In this document: piece after piece, positions 33,051-44,700 of the stretch | How positions within the stretch are numbered: the first letter of the stretch is position 1 | Layout: the number at the start of each line of letters is the position of its first letter | Source: Welwitschia mirabilis | Lineage: Eukaryota > Gnetophyta > Gnetopsida > Welwitschiales | Assembly: GCA_051453625.1 (NCBI GenBank) | Contig: JBOZIK010000001.1 | Coordinates: 164,947,566-165,011,565 of the forward strand | Reading direction: 5' to 3' | Length of the DNA stretch: 64,000 bases | Notes under the pieces: generated by a model | Databases searched by the model: none | Told to the model about the DNA's origin: nothing | Seen by the model: only the letters and a program-made list of their open reading frames with translations | Program-made: the position numbers and the translations under genes

Positions 33051-34724
33051 TGACAAATCATTTTTTTGAGCATCACCTCATGTCTGTCATCTAGATGACG
33101 AAGCGGAGGATAATAGCTATTCTTGAGTTATTGCAATATGGGATGTATTGATTCTCCTATATGGGAAGAAAAACATATTTCTGAGATATTTAAGAAAAAT
33201 TTTATTTTTGAGGGTTATTTTAAGATTTTAGGATACATACGTGTGGTGCAATGATCAGTATCTGATTTCATATTACTTGTATAATATGCATTATGGACAT
33301 TGTTTACCAGGCCATAGCAGAGTAGTTACATGATCTTCTTATACATGTGATCTAGGAGATTCAAAAGACCATGAACAAGGTGAGTAACGTTATGATTATT
33401 TTTTATATTTACCCCTTGTTGATTATCCTTTAAACTTACTAATTGATTTATACACATCATTTTGAGTTATCGCTACTTTGAATATGCATACACATCATTA
33501 TTTTTCTGAGTTATCATGGTTATATCTTATGATGATTTTGTATATGACATTTACTTTTGATCATGTAGTGTATTAAATGCTTTAAGTGAAGGACTAACAG
33601 AGATTTTAGTACTTGTATTTTCACAATCACTTAACTTTTATTCTAATTTTTTAAGACTATGTCAGTCCACCAATTTTTTCTATTTGATCCTGCAGGGCAA
33701 AGATTTCTAAACTCAATTTATATTTTCCTAGATACTGTTTATATTAAACTAATTTAGCTTGCAAATTGTAGTTGATCACTTACTTTATCAAGGACCGACA
33801 AGACTAAGTGGAATACTATGTTGTGATGCCAAATTATATGTATCTGATGGGGTATTTTAAGTACTTTTTCAGGACATTTAAACATGTTTAGATGCAATTC
33901 TAATGATTATAAAGAGTCAATGATATGACCATGGAAACATGCAATTCTTGACATATTTGAAGCTATTTCAGGCATATTCTGACACTTAGCATTTTGAAGG
34001 GAAGACCAATGATGTAGAAGGCTAATTTCTCTTAGCTAGAAAGATAAGAAAGTCTATCATCCCCTTAGTCATTCCCATGATAGATAAGACAATACTAATG
34101 TTGATATGGGTTAAAGCTATAAGGCTGACTATGGGGCTAAAAATTAATGACCCATTTGTTATTATGGGGTATCATCCCCAATGTCATCCAGATAACAGTT
34201 GGAATGAAAACTATTTTCTATAAATGAAATGAATTATCTTTATAATGGAGTCATGAACCCCATATGGATAGCTAGGATTCCATGTCCAACTTTTGGGGTT
34301 TCATTTCTATAACCTTGAATGTAAAACTATAAATACCCATTTGTCCTAACTTTTAATTCATCTTTTAGACTGGAAAATCTTGTGATAAGATATTAAAGGA
34401 GAGGAGGGTCAACTAATAGGATCAAGAACCTTAGAGAGGGGTGAATAGGTTCTTTCAAAAAAACTCAATAAATAATCTGAAATAAATCAGTCTAAATGAA
34501 ACTTATATACATTAAATAAACTACTTTAGAAAGTGTACAATATGATAAATTACAAAAAGTAAATAATCAAGTATGAAATAATAACCTACCACTTTGATGC
34601 AAGCGTAATTTATAATGGTTCGGGAAACCCCCTACTCCACTCTCGACAATTAGCTTCTCCTAAGCTAGATCTCGGATCTCTGTTACTTCAACAAGTATTT
34701 CAGGTTTACCTATAACCTTTACAA

Positions 34725-34859
34725 ATAGACTTTTCTAGGCTAAGTCTCAACCTTTAGAATGGACTTTTCAAGGCTTAGTCTTAACCTATAGCACAGACTT
34801 TTCAAGGCTTAGTCTCAACCTATAGCACAGACTTTTCAAGGCTTAGTCTCAACCTATAG
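34725..34859 (-). repeat. 34-bp tandem repeat inside the solo LTR, four units
   Basis: Units of the form GACTTTTCAAGGCTTAGTCT followed by CAACCTATAGCACA repeat four times; the last two are identical. Both LTRs of the full-length element have three units (53,297-53,394 and 59,381-59,484). The copy-number difference is seen directly. Confidence 0.85.
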
Positions 34860-35130
34860 AAAATAAGGGAGTGATTTCAATGATGCCTCAGTAGCACAGA
34901 TATCACTCGTTCTGAAAATAGTAAAATAGATGAAGCTCTTCTCTTATAGAAGTACAACCAATGATGCTCTACATCTGACTTTACCAATTATGAATCTCCT
35001 CTAGGCAGATATGTAGAAGCCAAGATACAATAGTGATAACAATCCCAATGCATAGCTTAATCTTTCAAATCCAAATGATTTAGCTAAATGAGAATGGTTC
35101 CAAAACATTTCTTGGTCATCTATAGCTTAG

Positions 35131-35139
35131 CTATTTATA
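35131..35139 (-). promoter_or_regulatory. TATA box of the solo LTR
   Basis: On the minus strand TATAAATAG, about 120 bases downstream of the GGTCGACC array in the LTR's own direction. Identical in the 5' LTR of Sirevirus C (59,714-59,722) and decayed to TATAACTAG in its 3' LTR (53,674-53,682). Confidence 0.65.
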
Positions 35140-35255
35140 ATGAAAAGCTATTAGGATTTAATACATTTGAATTATACCTCTAACAGCTATAAATGACTAG
35201 AAAACGGCTAAGATAATGGATATATAATGTTTAGAAAAATTTTATTTCCACTCCG

Positions 35256-35655
35256 TCTAGTCGATCTCACTAAAATCTGGTTGACCCCATGTGGTGCCCT
35301 GAGTTACACAGGTCACCCAAGAAAAAGATTCGGTCGCCCTAATTTTTTATGTATTCATGTCCCGTCAACCCCATTTAGGTCTGGTCGACCTCAATCCAGT
35401 TGACCCCATCCTGGATTCGGTCAACCCCTTGTCTCTCAGTCTAGGAATACTGTCCATCAGGTTCTCAAATCCGATCAAACCCATAAAAATCCAGTTGACC
35501 CCTTTCCATTTGGTTCAAGGACACTGGTTCTCCAAGTTACAGATCCAGTCGACCCCATCAAAATTTGGTTGACCCCTCTATATGTAGTACATTTTCCTTT
35601 AATAGCTTTAAGTGCGATTGACCCCTTAAGGATCCAGTTGACCCCTTTGGAGGGT
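35256..35655 (-). repeat. GGTCGACC array in the solo LTR
   Basis: About 13 copies of TCCGGTCGACCCC, each with changes, lie in 400 bases. Examples are GGTTGACCCC, GGTCGCCC, CGTCAACCCC, GGTCGACCTC, AGTTGACCCC, GGTCAACCCC, AGTCGACCCC and GATTGACCCC. Most differences are C-to-T or G-to-A changes at the central TCGA. Confidence 0.9.
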
Positions 35656-36439
35656 GAACAAATAAGCAGGTTTCTGATGCACAATTTAGTTCCATCTCTC
35701 AACCTGCAAAAACCTTAGACTCTTCTACACAAAATATACAACATTTGTTATACAAAAGATATTAGTTTAACATCAATTGGCAAAACATAATCCAATACCA
35801 TCCATAGCTATAGAGAGAAGTCTTCCTTGGTGTTGTGCTGTGTATCCTCCATTGAGATGCTGCTCCTTTGTAAGTGGATGTTAATTCAATATTAATACAA
35901 AGACTAATTTACTTCTATTGTGTGCATTTCCCTTATGGTTTGGTTATGATGCCATGACAGCTTCATAGTTGATCTACATCATAAGGGCAATCTTTGTTAA
36001 GGTTGATACTATTAGTTTAGATCTTGTATTTCATTTCATATTGCATTTTCATATTTGGATATTCTATTTAATGCATCTTATAGCTTATGTTGGTTAGAGT
36101 TAAGTGATAGTTTTCCTAGTTGATCTAAGTTATAAGGGTTAATCTTGGTAACAGAAATATTGGTAGTCAAATAAATTCATTATTCATCATATTTGCATTT
36201 CATCATCGTTTATCTTGCATTGTATTTTTGCTTTTTTTAAACTTTAATTTACCTAAAAGATAAAAAGCAAAAATACTTTGTTAAATCAATTCTCTAACTT
36301 GTAGCCTTAGTACCTTTAATGGATTATGACATTCGGGTTAACTCCCATATATATTAGTGTGTATTTTTTTGCAAGTATTTATGGTTGACCAAAATTTCTT
36401 AAGGACTTAAAGATTACATAAATTCACACCACAACAAAT

Positions 36440-38285
36440 GAATCTAGAAAAGTAACTAAAAAAGAAGAAGATATTACGATGAGTGTAAAACAAAAACTAG
36501 ATTAGATCTTATCGTAACAATTTTCCACATATTAGCTAAAATAAATTACTAAAAATGTAAATTTATCTAAGTTCATCAAGATAATTAATTTACCATCCTT
36601 TTTCTTTGTTTTATGTTTTAGAAGAATAAATTCTCTTATCTAGGAAATAAATTTAATTTTAATCCATGATTGATTAATAGCATCATGAGTGATAGATTTT
36701 GATAATTCAAGTTGGATATAGGATGCTAAGTAAAACATATTATTAACTTCTATGATTATTCTTGGATAATTACTGATTAGAAAACTTAATGAAACATTTG
36801 AACTAAAACATTAGGTTAAAAAAATGCCAAAATTAAAATTTCATATATGTAATGTTTTCCATGCTAAGTGATAAAAATATGTATGCTCTTTTCTCTGCAA
36901 AATAATTCTTTTTATACCATTTTATACCTTCTAACTTAATTTAATCATTAGGGATCATGACCAAATTAGTTTAAAGGGTGGAGAAAACTAGCATAATTTT
37001 TTTGAAATTTTTATAAAAATTAATTAACTTATGCATAAAATCATACATTTTCTTTACTTAGAAATTTTTATAATCAGCAAAATTACAATTGAACTTGAAT
37101 ATCTAAAGATATAAAAGTTTTCTTTAATTTATAATTTTATGATTTAAAGTGAGTTTTCTTGATACATGAAATATGTATGACTACTTATCAAGGGTTGTAA
37201 AATCATTGGATTACTTAATTTCAATTACGAATATGGTACTTAGAAAATCCTTGAATAGCCTTTATAACTCCACATCACATAATATTTGTTAAGGCACTCG
37301 CCAATGGATGGTTAAAAAATGGGTTTACACTTGAAAATTTAGATTCTTAGCTCCTAAACTTTAGTAAATTAATGTATTTTTAAGGTTGTAAATACCATAT
37401 TTGTAATTGCATTGGCATTTTCTATGCTTTATCATTGAATTTCCAAAAATATTATTAATAAAGACTGATTTGTAGAATTTTATTTACAACTTATTTAGAG
37501 CTACCTAAACTTCATTAATCTAGTAAAAGGAAAGAATACCATCATTAATTTTTTTGGTGCTATTAATGTTCTAGAAAGTAATGGGTTTTGTAAATAATGA
37601 AAGGCTACACAAAGGATATGTTAATAGATCAACTTCACAACTAAGTGCTAGACGCATCTACAAAGACTAAGAAATACATATCCATGTCTTATTGCATAAG
37701 ATATTCTATTGATATTCATCTATTAATAACAAGGACATATCCATGAAAGTCTAAAACCCTAAGAATAGCTATATAATTAAACAATACATTAAAGGTAAAT
37801 CATACATAATTTATACTTATTTAATTAAGTTTTGGATCTATATTTTCCATGGCTATGATGAGGGTGTGTTTCATTATGAAGTTCTAAGTCTTTCTTCTTA
37901 TTACTTGAGTACAAGGAAGCAATTCATTCATGAGGCATCTACATTGGCAAGTCTTAGTATTTGATCTCTTCTAAATTGATGTTAGTTGTAGTATTTGCAT
38001 CATTAGTAAATGCACTTTGACCTATGATTAGGTTTAGATTATTCTGTTATCACTGATTCCACTCAGATCAGTAGTTATGAATAGTTCATTCTAAATGTTT
38101 TTTTGTATGTCTTTCTTAGATCTATACCTTTAATTATTTATTACATTTTAGATGATGAATATATTAGTTTTTGATATTCTAATATATCCTACATTTCATT
38201 GTAAAATGTAAGATACTTAATACATGTATGTTTATTATATTTGAAATTTGTAATAAATAATTTATTTCTTGTCTATGAATCTAAG
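36440..38285. other. Unassigned retroelement-like noncoding sequence
   Basis: No coding signature. At about 36,950-37,010 a stretch (TTAGGGATCATGACC, then TTTAAAGGGTGGAGAAAACT) resembles the post-pol leader found in Tat-type gypsy elements. This is only a resemblance. The segment ends at the target duplication TGTAC of the Athila-like element. Confidence 0.35.
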
Positions 38286-38290
38286 TGTAC
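38286..38290. repeat. Target-site duplication of the Athila-like element (left)
   Basis: TGTAC, identical to 50,196-50,200 on the other side of the element. Confidence 0.8.
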
Positions 38291-39352
38291 CATTGGTATT
38301 CATGTAATAGAGTAGAACATATGTAAATTAACCTATGAAATCAACACACTTAAGTAGAGGATAAGCAATCCAAGTGTCCTATCCTTTTCAATCACTCAAG
38401 GCAAAAGTTTAATTCATTTTAAAAAAATATTTTTAGATATTTTTCTAACAAAAATATGAAAGAGAATATGCAAAACTATACTAGCATGAAACTTATGCAA
38501 TGCAAAGTGAATTGTACAAATGAACTAAGTGCAAATTACTAATAAAGTATTACTAATTTTTTGTTATAAAATAATTCCTCATTCTTCATGTTTGAATCAC
38601 ATTCAATATTAGGAAAGCATCAAATAAACTTAAACACGAAAATGAGGGATTCAAAAGAGAATTAAAAAGCAATAAAATTCTTTATGAAATTAAAATTATA
38701 AATTATTACATCCACTTACAAATAATAGCACCTCAATTCGAATGACTTAAACCAAGACCAAGGAAACTTCTTTTTTAAGTGTGATGGACCTCTAGACCAT
38801 AATGCTCCAAAACATCATAAACTATATGATTCTAAAAGGTAATAAAATGAATGTTAAGAGGGGTATTTATAGATCAAGAATATTGGTTATAATCATTAGA
38901 AAGTTAAAATCAAATAGACAAGTTTTTGCTAAAAATAAGTTTAGTTACAAGTAGTTTTAATAGTTATCATTATATGATGATCATCCACATGACTAGATGG
39001 ATAACATAACTAGAATTAGTAATTATTTATAATTGGTTGTTGTGTGCTGAAAAGCTAACCATCTATCATCCCATTCTTCATCTAGATAATCAGATAAATG
39101 AAAGCACTTAAGACACCTACTACAAAATGTTAATATTCTTATATTTTATGTCTTCATCTATTGTCCTGGAATGTCATGTGGATGACCATATGAAAGATAG
39201 CCTAAATGAATCTTTTTCTGATCTAATGTGAGTTGATATTGGTCTTTATCCTTCATTAGCCTATTCTTGTTTGATTATTCATTAAAACTTATAAAAAAAT
39301 CCTTAAAAACCCTTAAAAATATGTTAAATTATCATAATTTAGCTAGCTAACA
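38291..39352 (-). repeat. 3' LTR of the Athila-like element
   Basis: Runs from CATTGGTATTCATGTAATAG at 38,291 (TGTTGATATGCATGTAATGA in the partner) to GCTAACA at 39,352. On the element's strand it therefore starts TGTTAGC. The terminal TG of the plus-strand reading has become CA. It contains CATCTAGAT-type motifs (39,077-39,090 and neighbours). Confidence 0.85.
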
Positions 39353-42300
39353 TAGTCCCTCACTACCTTTTTATCATTCTCTAATAAAGAAATTAGGCAG
39401 TAATAAAAGATGGATAATTTGTTCAAAAAGAAAAGATAGTGTACTCAAATAAAATTAGAAATAACTAAGAGCTTACTAAAATAACTAACTATAGATAGTT
39501 AGTTATTATAGTTAAAATTTAGAAAAGCTAACTTTTTTTTTAATACACATTATTAGAGTGAGTTTTAAGTAAATAACAAAAAGATAATACCATGTGAAAT
39601 ATAAAACTAATCCCTTTTCAAAAATACATCATGAATTAATCTAAGAGATGATGGTTTATATCCCTCCTTGCAAGCTAGAAAGATGTTAAACTATACCTCT
39701 ATTTTCATGTCATGTTCTCCAAAATTAATTAGAGAAGGTTTATTTAAAGTAAGTTCTATATGCTTCTCCCTAGCTACGAAGTAGGATGATATGTGATCTT
39801 GTAGTGACTATATGGTATGAGTGGAGTGAGTGCATACTGCCTCTAGAATCCCTATAAAGACCTATTGCTTAATATGGAGGATTCACTACTTAGTTGTTAT
39901 TGTTTTGGCATCAATCTATTAAATGTGAGACTCCATTTGATTCAAGTGATTTATCATTCTCTACTTCATCCTTGTAAGTACAACAATCATCTACTCTAAT
40001 GTAATCCTAGGAGTACCTACTGCTCTAGCCATAGATGCATGACGAATGTTTGATAATGATAGTTCATTTAGAAGTAACACCCCTATATTTATAGTGTGAT
40101 GGTAGCTAGTGATCAAATGAGTCTGAGGTTGGAGATCCTTAGGCTCTGAAACCTAGAAATATTAAAAGATAACATGCAAAAAGCAAGAGTATCACAACAT
40201 CCTGGTGAACCTTACATTAATAATCATCTAAAGTTAATGAAGGATCTACATGAGGATATTTAACTCCTCATTATAGTGAATACAAGCCAAAATATGCAAA
40301 TGCAATATCATACAATGTGAATCATGAAATGAAGTGCTAATTTTATTGATGGTAGCCTTATGAAGTATCTGGTACTCTAGTGGTAGATAAGAAACTAGGA
40401 CTCCCTTAAAGATCAATGCTATGTCATCTAGATGTTCAAGAATTTATGCGAATTACCTCCTTTCTTTTAGCCACTGGTAATGTGAATTCCTATGGTTCCT
40501 CACATACTAGTGACGTAGGTCATGGTGTACATAGTAACTTAGATTGTATGACCCTCCCCTATGGCCTTGATGACCTCTTGACACTTATGAATCTCCTATA
40601 TAGTCTCCCAAGCCATTGTGAAATAAAACTCAATGATATCTCGAGCATACTAGGAACCAAACATATCTAATAATCATCTAATAGCTAAAGTCATAATAGT
40701 CTCATCTAACTTAGACATAACATCTACAAACAAATGTATTAAAGTTATGCTCCACCAAAATGTAAGCATTGCCAATGGTATCATATCATGTTTATTTAAA
40801 TGGTGCTACCATTGGATCTAGAGGTCCCTCTTGTGGAAGCTCTTATGATGGCTACAATGATGACTACTAGATGTGAAAGGGCTAGTTGTTCTAAAAATCT
40901 TGTGCATGAGTAGTAGTCTTACCATAAGTACTATTGAGATCATATAAAACATATGTTAAAAAGGTGCATAAAATATCCAAAAATACATAAAAATGTGCTA
41001 AATGTTACTTCTCCTACCCCTATGAAATAATTTAATCCAAATTAGCTAAATACATAGCATGAAAGGAGAAGAAACCAAAGGAATGCATGTTTCTAAGGTG
41101 GCCATGAAAATTCATGTTTTGGAAAATATCACTACCACTCATAAAGGATAATCAAAAGTTATAATAAAAAATTATGATGATTAAAATTTCATGCATGAAA
41201 AAATATGCGTTTTAATGACAAGTAAGTACAAAATGGTGAATCATATGCAAAAAAACAAAGAAATTCTCTCGAAAACCCAATTTTAAAGAAATGTAATGAG
41301 AAAATGCTTAGAATTCAAAGCATTGTGGACTAAATTTTATTATGTTTGAATAAAAACATGTAAAATCGAAAAACTAAAACTGGTTTTCCAAATCTATGCT
41401 AAAAATGCATCATAGAAAAAAGTAAACATGAAATTCATTGTGAGATAAGAAAAATACCTCATTTGTGTGAAGAATGCATAGTAAATGATCTAAAAATTGA
41501 TCTAGAAAGGATCTAACAACTAGAACTCAAAGAGAGCAAGTGCTAAGATTTATAGGAAGTTATCACAAAGAGACAAGAAGAAAAANNNNNNNNNNNNNNN
41601 NNNNNNNNNNNNNNNNNNNNNNNNNNNNNNNNNNNNNNNNNNNNNNNNNNNNNNNNNNNNNNNNNNNNNNNNNNNNNNNNNNNNNATAGGAAGTTATCAC
41701 AAAGAGACAAGATGAAAAATGATAGAAGAATGGAGTGAAATAAGCATTTTAAAAATTGGTCTATGTCAGTTATCCACCTCATCTTCTAGATTAAGGTATA
41801 GATGACAATGAATATTATTTAAAAATACTTCCATTTGAGTAATTTTTGGTTTAAAAAGTGCATTATCATCTTCCCACTTCATCTAGATAAAGGTAAGAAT
41901 GAAAAAACCCTAAGAAAGATGACATAATTATTGTAGAACCTTCATTGAGATGAAACAAAGTGGGTAAAGGTGTTTTTCACTTAATGTCATCCAGATGACT
42001 AGGAATATGAAGGCTCCTAAAACTATAAAAATAGATGATTTTGATGGTGGAATCTATTATCACTAGTCAAGGGGACGTGAAAATTCTATAAATGCTGCAA
42101 TTTAACAAACGAAGAAAGAAATGAGATATGCATGACTTACAAAATTAACAAGACATTAAGAAAATGTGATGAAAAACCATGAATTTCAAAAGTACGATGG
42201 AATATCACAAATCTTAGGCTTTCAAAGCCTCAAGTTTATAAAAATGAGTTAAAATTAGAGGATGAGTTATTGGAAAAGATGAAAATTTTAAATAAACGTC

Positions 42301-43030
42301 ATGTGATATCATCATAATAGGTTTAATCATAATAAAAATAAGATGTTTACAATGAAGATCAATAAGGTTAAAGAATCAGAAATGTTAAAGCTAAGCATTG
42401 GTAAAACAAATTCATGTTTAAAAAAAGAATTCAATAATGGATTGGATCCTATAAAAAATAGGAGAAAGATGTGAATATGACGTTAAAAAACATAACACAT
42501 GATACTATTGAAATAAAAAGAGAAAAAGAACATAGAACATGAAATAAGATCAAGTATTACGCCCTAAATGCTAACCTATCAAGGTTCCTTAATGTATATC
42601 ATCAAACTATAAAATGTTATAGATGCATGATTCAATACAAGATGTCATAGGGTTCATGTGACAAGGAGAGTAATAATGATAATGTCAACTGGATACCTTG
42701 TACAAATTCAATGTATGTTAGGACTATAATTTAACTCAATTATTAGCTATGATAGAATATGATACTTAATTAGTTCACTATCCAATGAATAATATGTGTA
42801 AAAACGTTCAAAAGGTAGTGATACTAAGTAATTAAAGAATTAATTGAATAATGAACATTGTTCCTCATGATGAAGCTTTCACTAGGTCATGGTCAACTAA
42901 TCCTATAATGGAGTTTCTAGAGCTATTATATTACACTACTGAATGCCTTTCTTGAAAATATTTAGACTGGTACACTTCCAATAGGACATCATGGATTTTG
43001 AAAGTGGTGCATAATTCCTTATTTTTGAGT
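39353..43030 (-). other. Post-pol region of the Athila-like element, possible third ORF
   Basis: Athila elements often carry an env-like ORF here. On the minus strand near 40,760-40,420 a frame with few stops reads VDVMSKLDETIMTLAIR, then DIIEFYFTMAWETI, then EVIKAIGEGH. It looks protein-like, but I cannot assign it to a family. The rest is AT-rich. CATCTAGAT/GTCATCCAGATGAC motifs recur at 41,777, 41,877-41,892 and 41,986-41,999. A 100-base N gap at 41,586-41,685 is bordered by a 35-base direct repeat. Confidence 0.4.
41551..41720. repeat. 35-base direct repeat on both sides of a 100-N gap
   Basis: ATAGGAAGTTATCACAAAGA then GACAAGAAGAAAAA ends at the gap (41,552-41,585). After the gap, 41,686-41,720 repeats it as the same first 20 bases followed by GACAAGATGAAAAA. 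It is either a tandem repeat or the same sequence assembled twice. Confidence 0.85.
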
Positions 43031-43039
43031 TCTTACATT

Positions 43040-43170
43040 GGTCCCCCCTCCCCCCCCAACCCCACCCCTTTCTTCTGCTCCCAAAACATGTATATATATG
43101 CATACATCTTCTTTCTTTCTTTTTTTTTTATCTTCTTTTTACTTTTTTTTTTTTTGGTTTTCAAAATGCT
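43040..43170 (-). other. Purine-rich tract with four G runs (minus strand)
   Basis: Immediately 3' of integrase on the element's strand: A-rich and GA-rich sequence (43,170-43,100) followed by GGGGTGGGGTTGGGGGGG and AGGGGGG (43,068-43,044). Purine-rich runs after pol are common in Athila. The four close G runs could form a quadruplex. Confidence 0.6.
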
Positions 43171-43539
43171 CTTCTATCTTTAAACACATTAATTGGTTAT
43201 TACAATGTAAACCAAAAAAGGAAGACACTAAAGATAAGCATATGATTGACAACATTAAAATTGAATAACATATCATAGACATTTTTCATTTAATGAAGAT
43301 GTTCATAGATATGTGACTGTCTTAAGATTAGCTAAAATTCAATCTTATCACTTGTAATGCCAAAAAGTAAATATAATCATTGAAATGTAAATAAAATCTA
43401 GTAGAAACCATATGAATAAATGATTGAGTCGTGGGATAATATAACCGAAGAATCCAGATAAGACATAATTTAGTGGATTTAGAAGGGAATAGAATTCTCT
43501 ACATTAAGAGGATCTTCCAAGTGAATTACTTCTATCAAA

Positions 43540-44700
43540 TTCATGACATAATGACAATCATTAAGAAATTGGTATAATTTCAACCATCGTCCACTAACTC
43601 TGTATTGTTCTTTAGTATCAAGATTAGATATCTCAATGATTTCATTGGAATGCACTTTCTCTACAAAATAAGGACTTAGCCATCATGAAGTCAATTTATT
43701 ATGTATAAGATTCACTTTTGTATTATATAATAAGATCAATTAGCCATATTCAAAGGATTTGAGTATAATCTTTTTATCATGGGTAGTCATATCTTAGGCT
43801 TTAGTGATGAGTTGTGTATGAAGTGTATGAATTCATTTCTCATCTAGGTGTTTTATTTATGCAAGGAAGTAGTGAACTCTTACATTAATATAAGTACATT
43901 AAGTTGTTTAATAGTATGATAGAAGTTATAGCATACATAAACAATAAGTATACACAATTTACTATAGATCACTTCATCAGGTAAAAATCCAAGTGAACTA
44001 CGCCATGAAGTATGGTAAGCCTAAAGAACATCATTATGTTATAAAGACCAAGACTTTTTATTTTTAGAGGTAAGTTTTAAATAAATTTTTTAATTTATGT
44101 ATTAGAGTTCTTAGCTTCACCATTAGTTTAAGAATGATAAGCATTAACAAACCTATGTTTAATGGTTATTTAAAGAAGAAGTTTCCTAAGAACCTTATTT
44201 ATAAAATGGCTCTCTTCGTCATGAATCAAAGTCCTTGGGAAACCAAATCAATGAAAAATGTTGGATATTAGAAAACTACAAATAATCTTTATATCATTAG
44301 CAATAATTAGAATGGCTTCTACTCATTTTATGACATAATCAAAATCCACTAAGATAATTCTTTCTTTGAGAGGATGGTTTAAGTGAGCCTCTAAAATTAA
44401 TAACCCAACATAAAAAAAGGTTCATGTTCCAGAATGAATTAAAGGGGTATGTATTGGGATCATGAAAGGCTAATAAATCATTTACAAGCATCATATTTTC
44501 TAGAGAAGTTAAAAGAATCTTAAAACAAGGTAGGTTTAAAAAAATCTATAATGCAAAATTCTCATGGAATTCTTTTCAACACTAATGTATCCACTGTATA
44601 CACCATCATGACATACGGCTAAGATATCTCTTTGCTCCCATTCAAGCACGCAATTGATCTTTATGCTTATGATACAAGTAGGGCTCATACTATTCATAAT
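43540..44700 (-). pseudogene. Athila-like integrase
   Basis: On the minus strand the H-H-C-C zinc region is recognisable (MGAKRYLSRMS, or in the next frame LAVCHDGVYSGYISVEKNS, near 44,640-44,580), matching the C-H-x-x-x-x-G-G-H block. The core is heavily degraded. The C-terminal end is clear: LILLYNTKVNLIHNKLTS near 43,740, followed by YFVEKVHSNEIIEISN and YRVSGRWLKLY down to about 43,560. This matches the Athila form V-L-L-F-N-S-R-L-K-L-F-P-G-K-L, then P-F-V-V-x-K-V, then F-x-V-N-G-Q-R-L-K-x-Y. Confidence 0.75.

Larger units (their letters stand above)
34414..35797 (-). repeat. Solo LTR of the Sirevirus C family
   Basis: Aligns end to end with both LTRs of the element at 52,978-60,305. The plus-strand left end is TAATAGGATCAAGAACC (others TGATAGGATCAAGAACC) and the right end is AACATAATCCAATA (others ...AATCCAACA). 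It contains the 34-bp tandem units, a TATA box and the GGTCGACC array. No gag-pol is adjacent on either side, so it is a solo LTR or a truncated copy. Flanks TCAAC and CCATC share only 3 of 5 bases, so a target duplication is not shown. Confidence 0.9.
33050..36440 (+). repeat. LTR-like sequence (probably gypsy) split by a Sirevirus C solo LTR
   Basis: Outside the solo LTR this stretch has promoter-like features: a perfect 14-bp palindrome GTCATCTAGATGAC (33,086-33,099), a near copy at 34,184-34,197, a TATA box (TATAAATACC near 34,329) and a transcript-like continuation after the solo LTR. A degenerate direct repeat of about 150 bases begins at 35,965 (AGTTGATCTACATCATAAGG) and 36,117 (AGTTGATCTAAGTTATAAGG). 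It ends near CACCACAACA at 36,437. Boundaries and family are inferred. Confidence 0.35.

Noticed and set aside
35256-35655. Regularly recurring short words that could be taken for a CRISPR array
   Set aside because: Repeat units are 8-13 bases, diverged and irregularly spaced. They lie inside an LTR present in three copies, and the genome is a plant nucleus.
34409-35802. Target duplication for the solo LTR
   Set aside because: Flanks TCAAC and CCATC share only three of five bases, too weak to claim.
43038-43268. Pro- and Phe-rich open frames on the plus strand
   Set aside because: They are translations of the C- and T-rich complement of the Athila purine tract.
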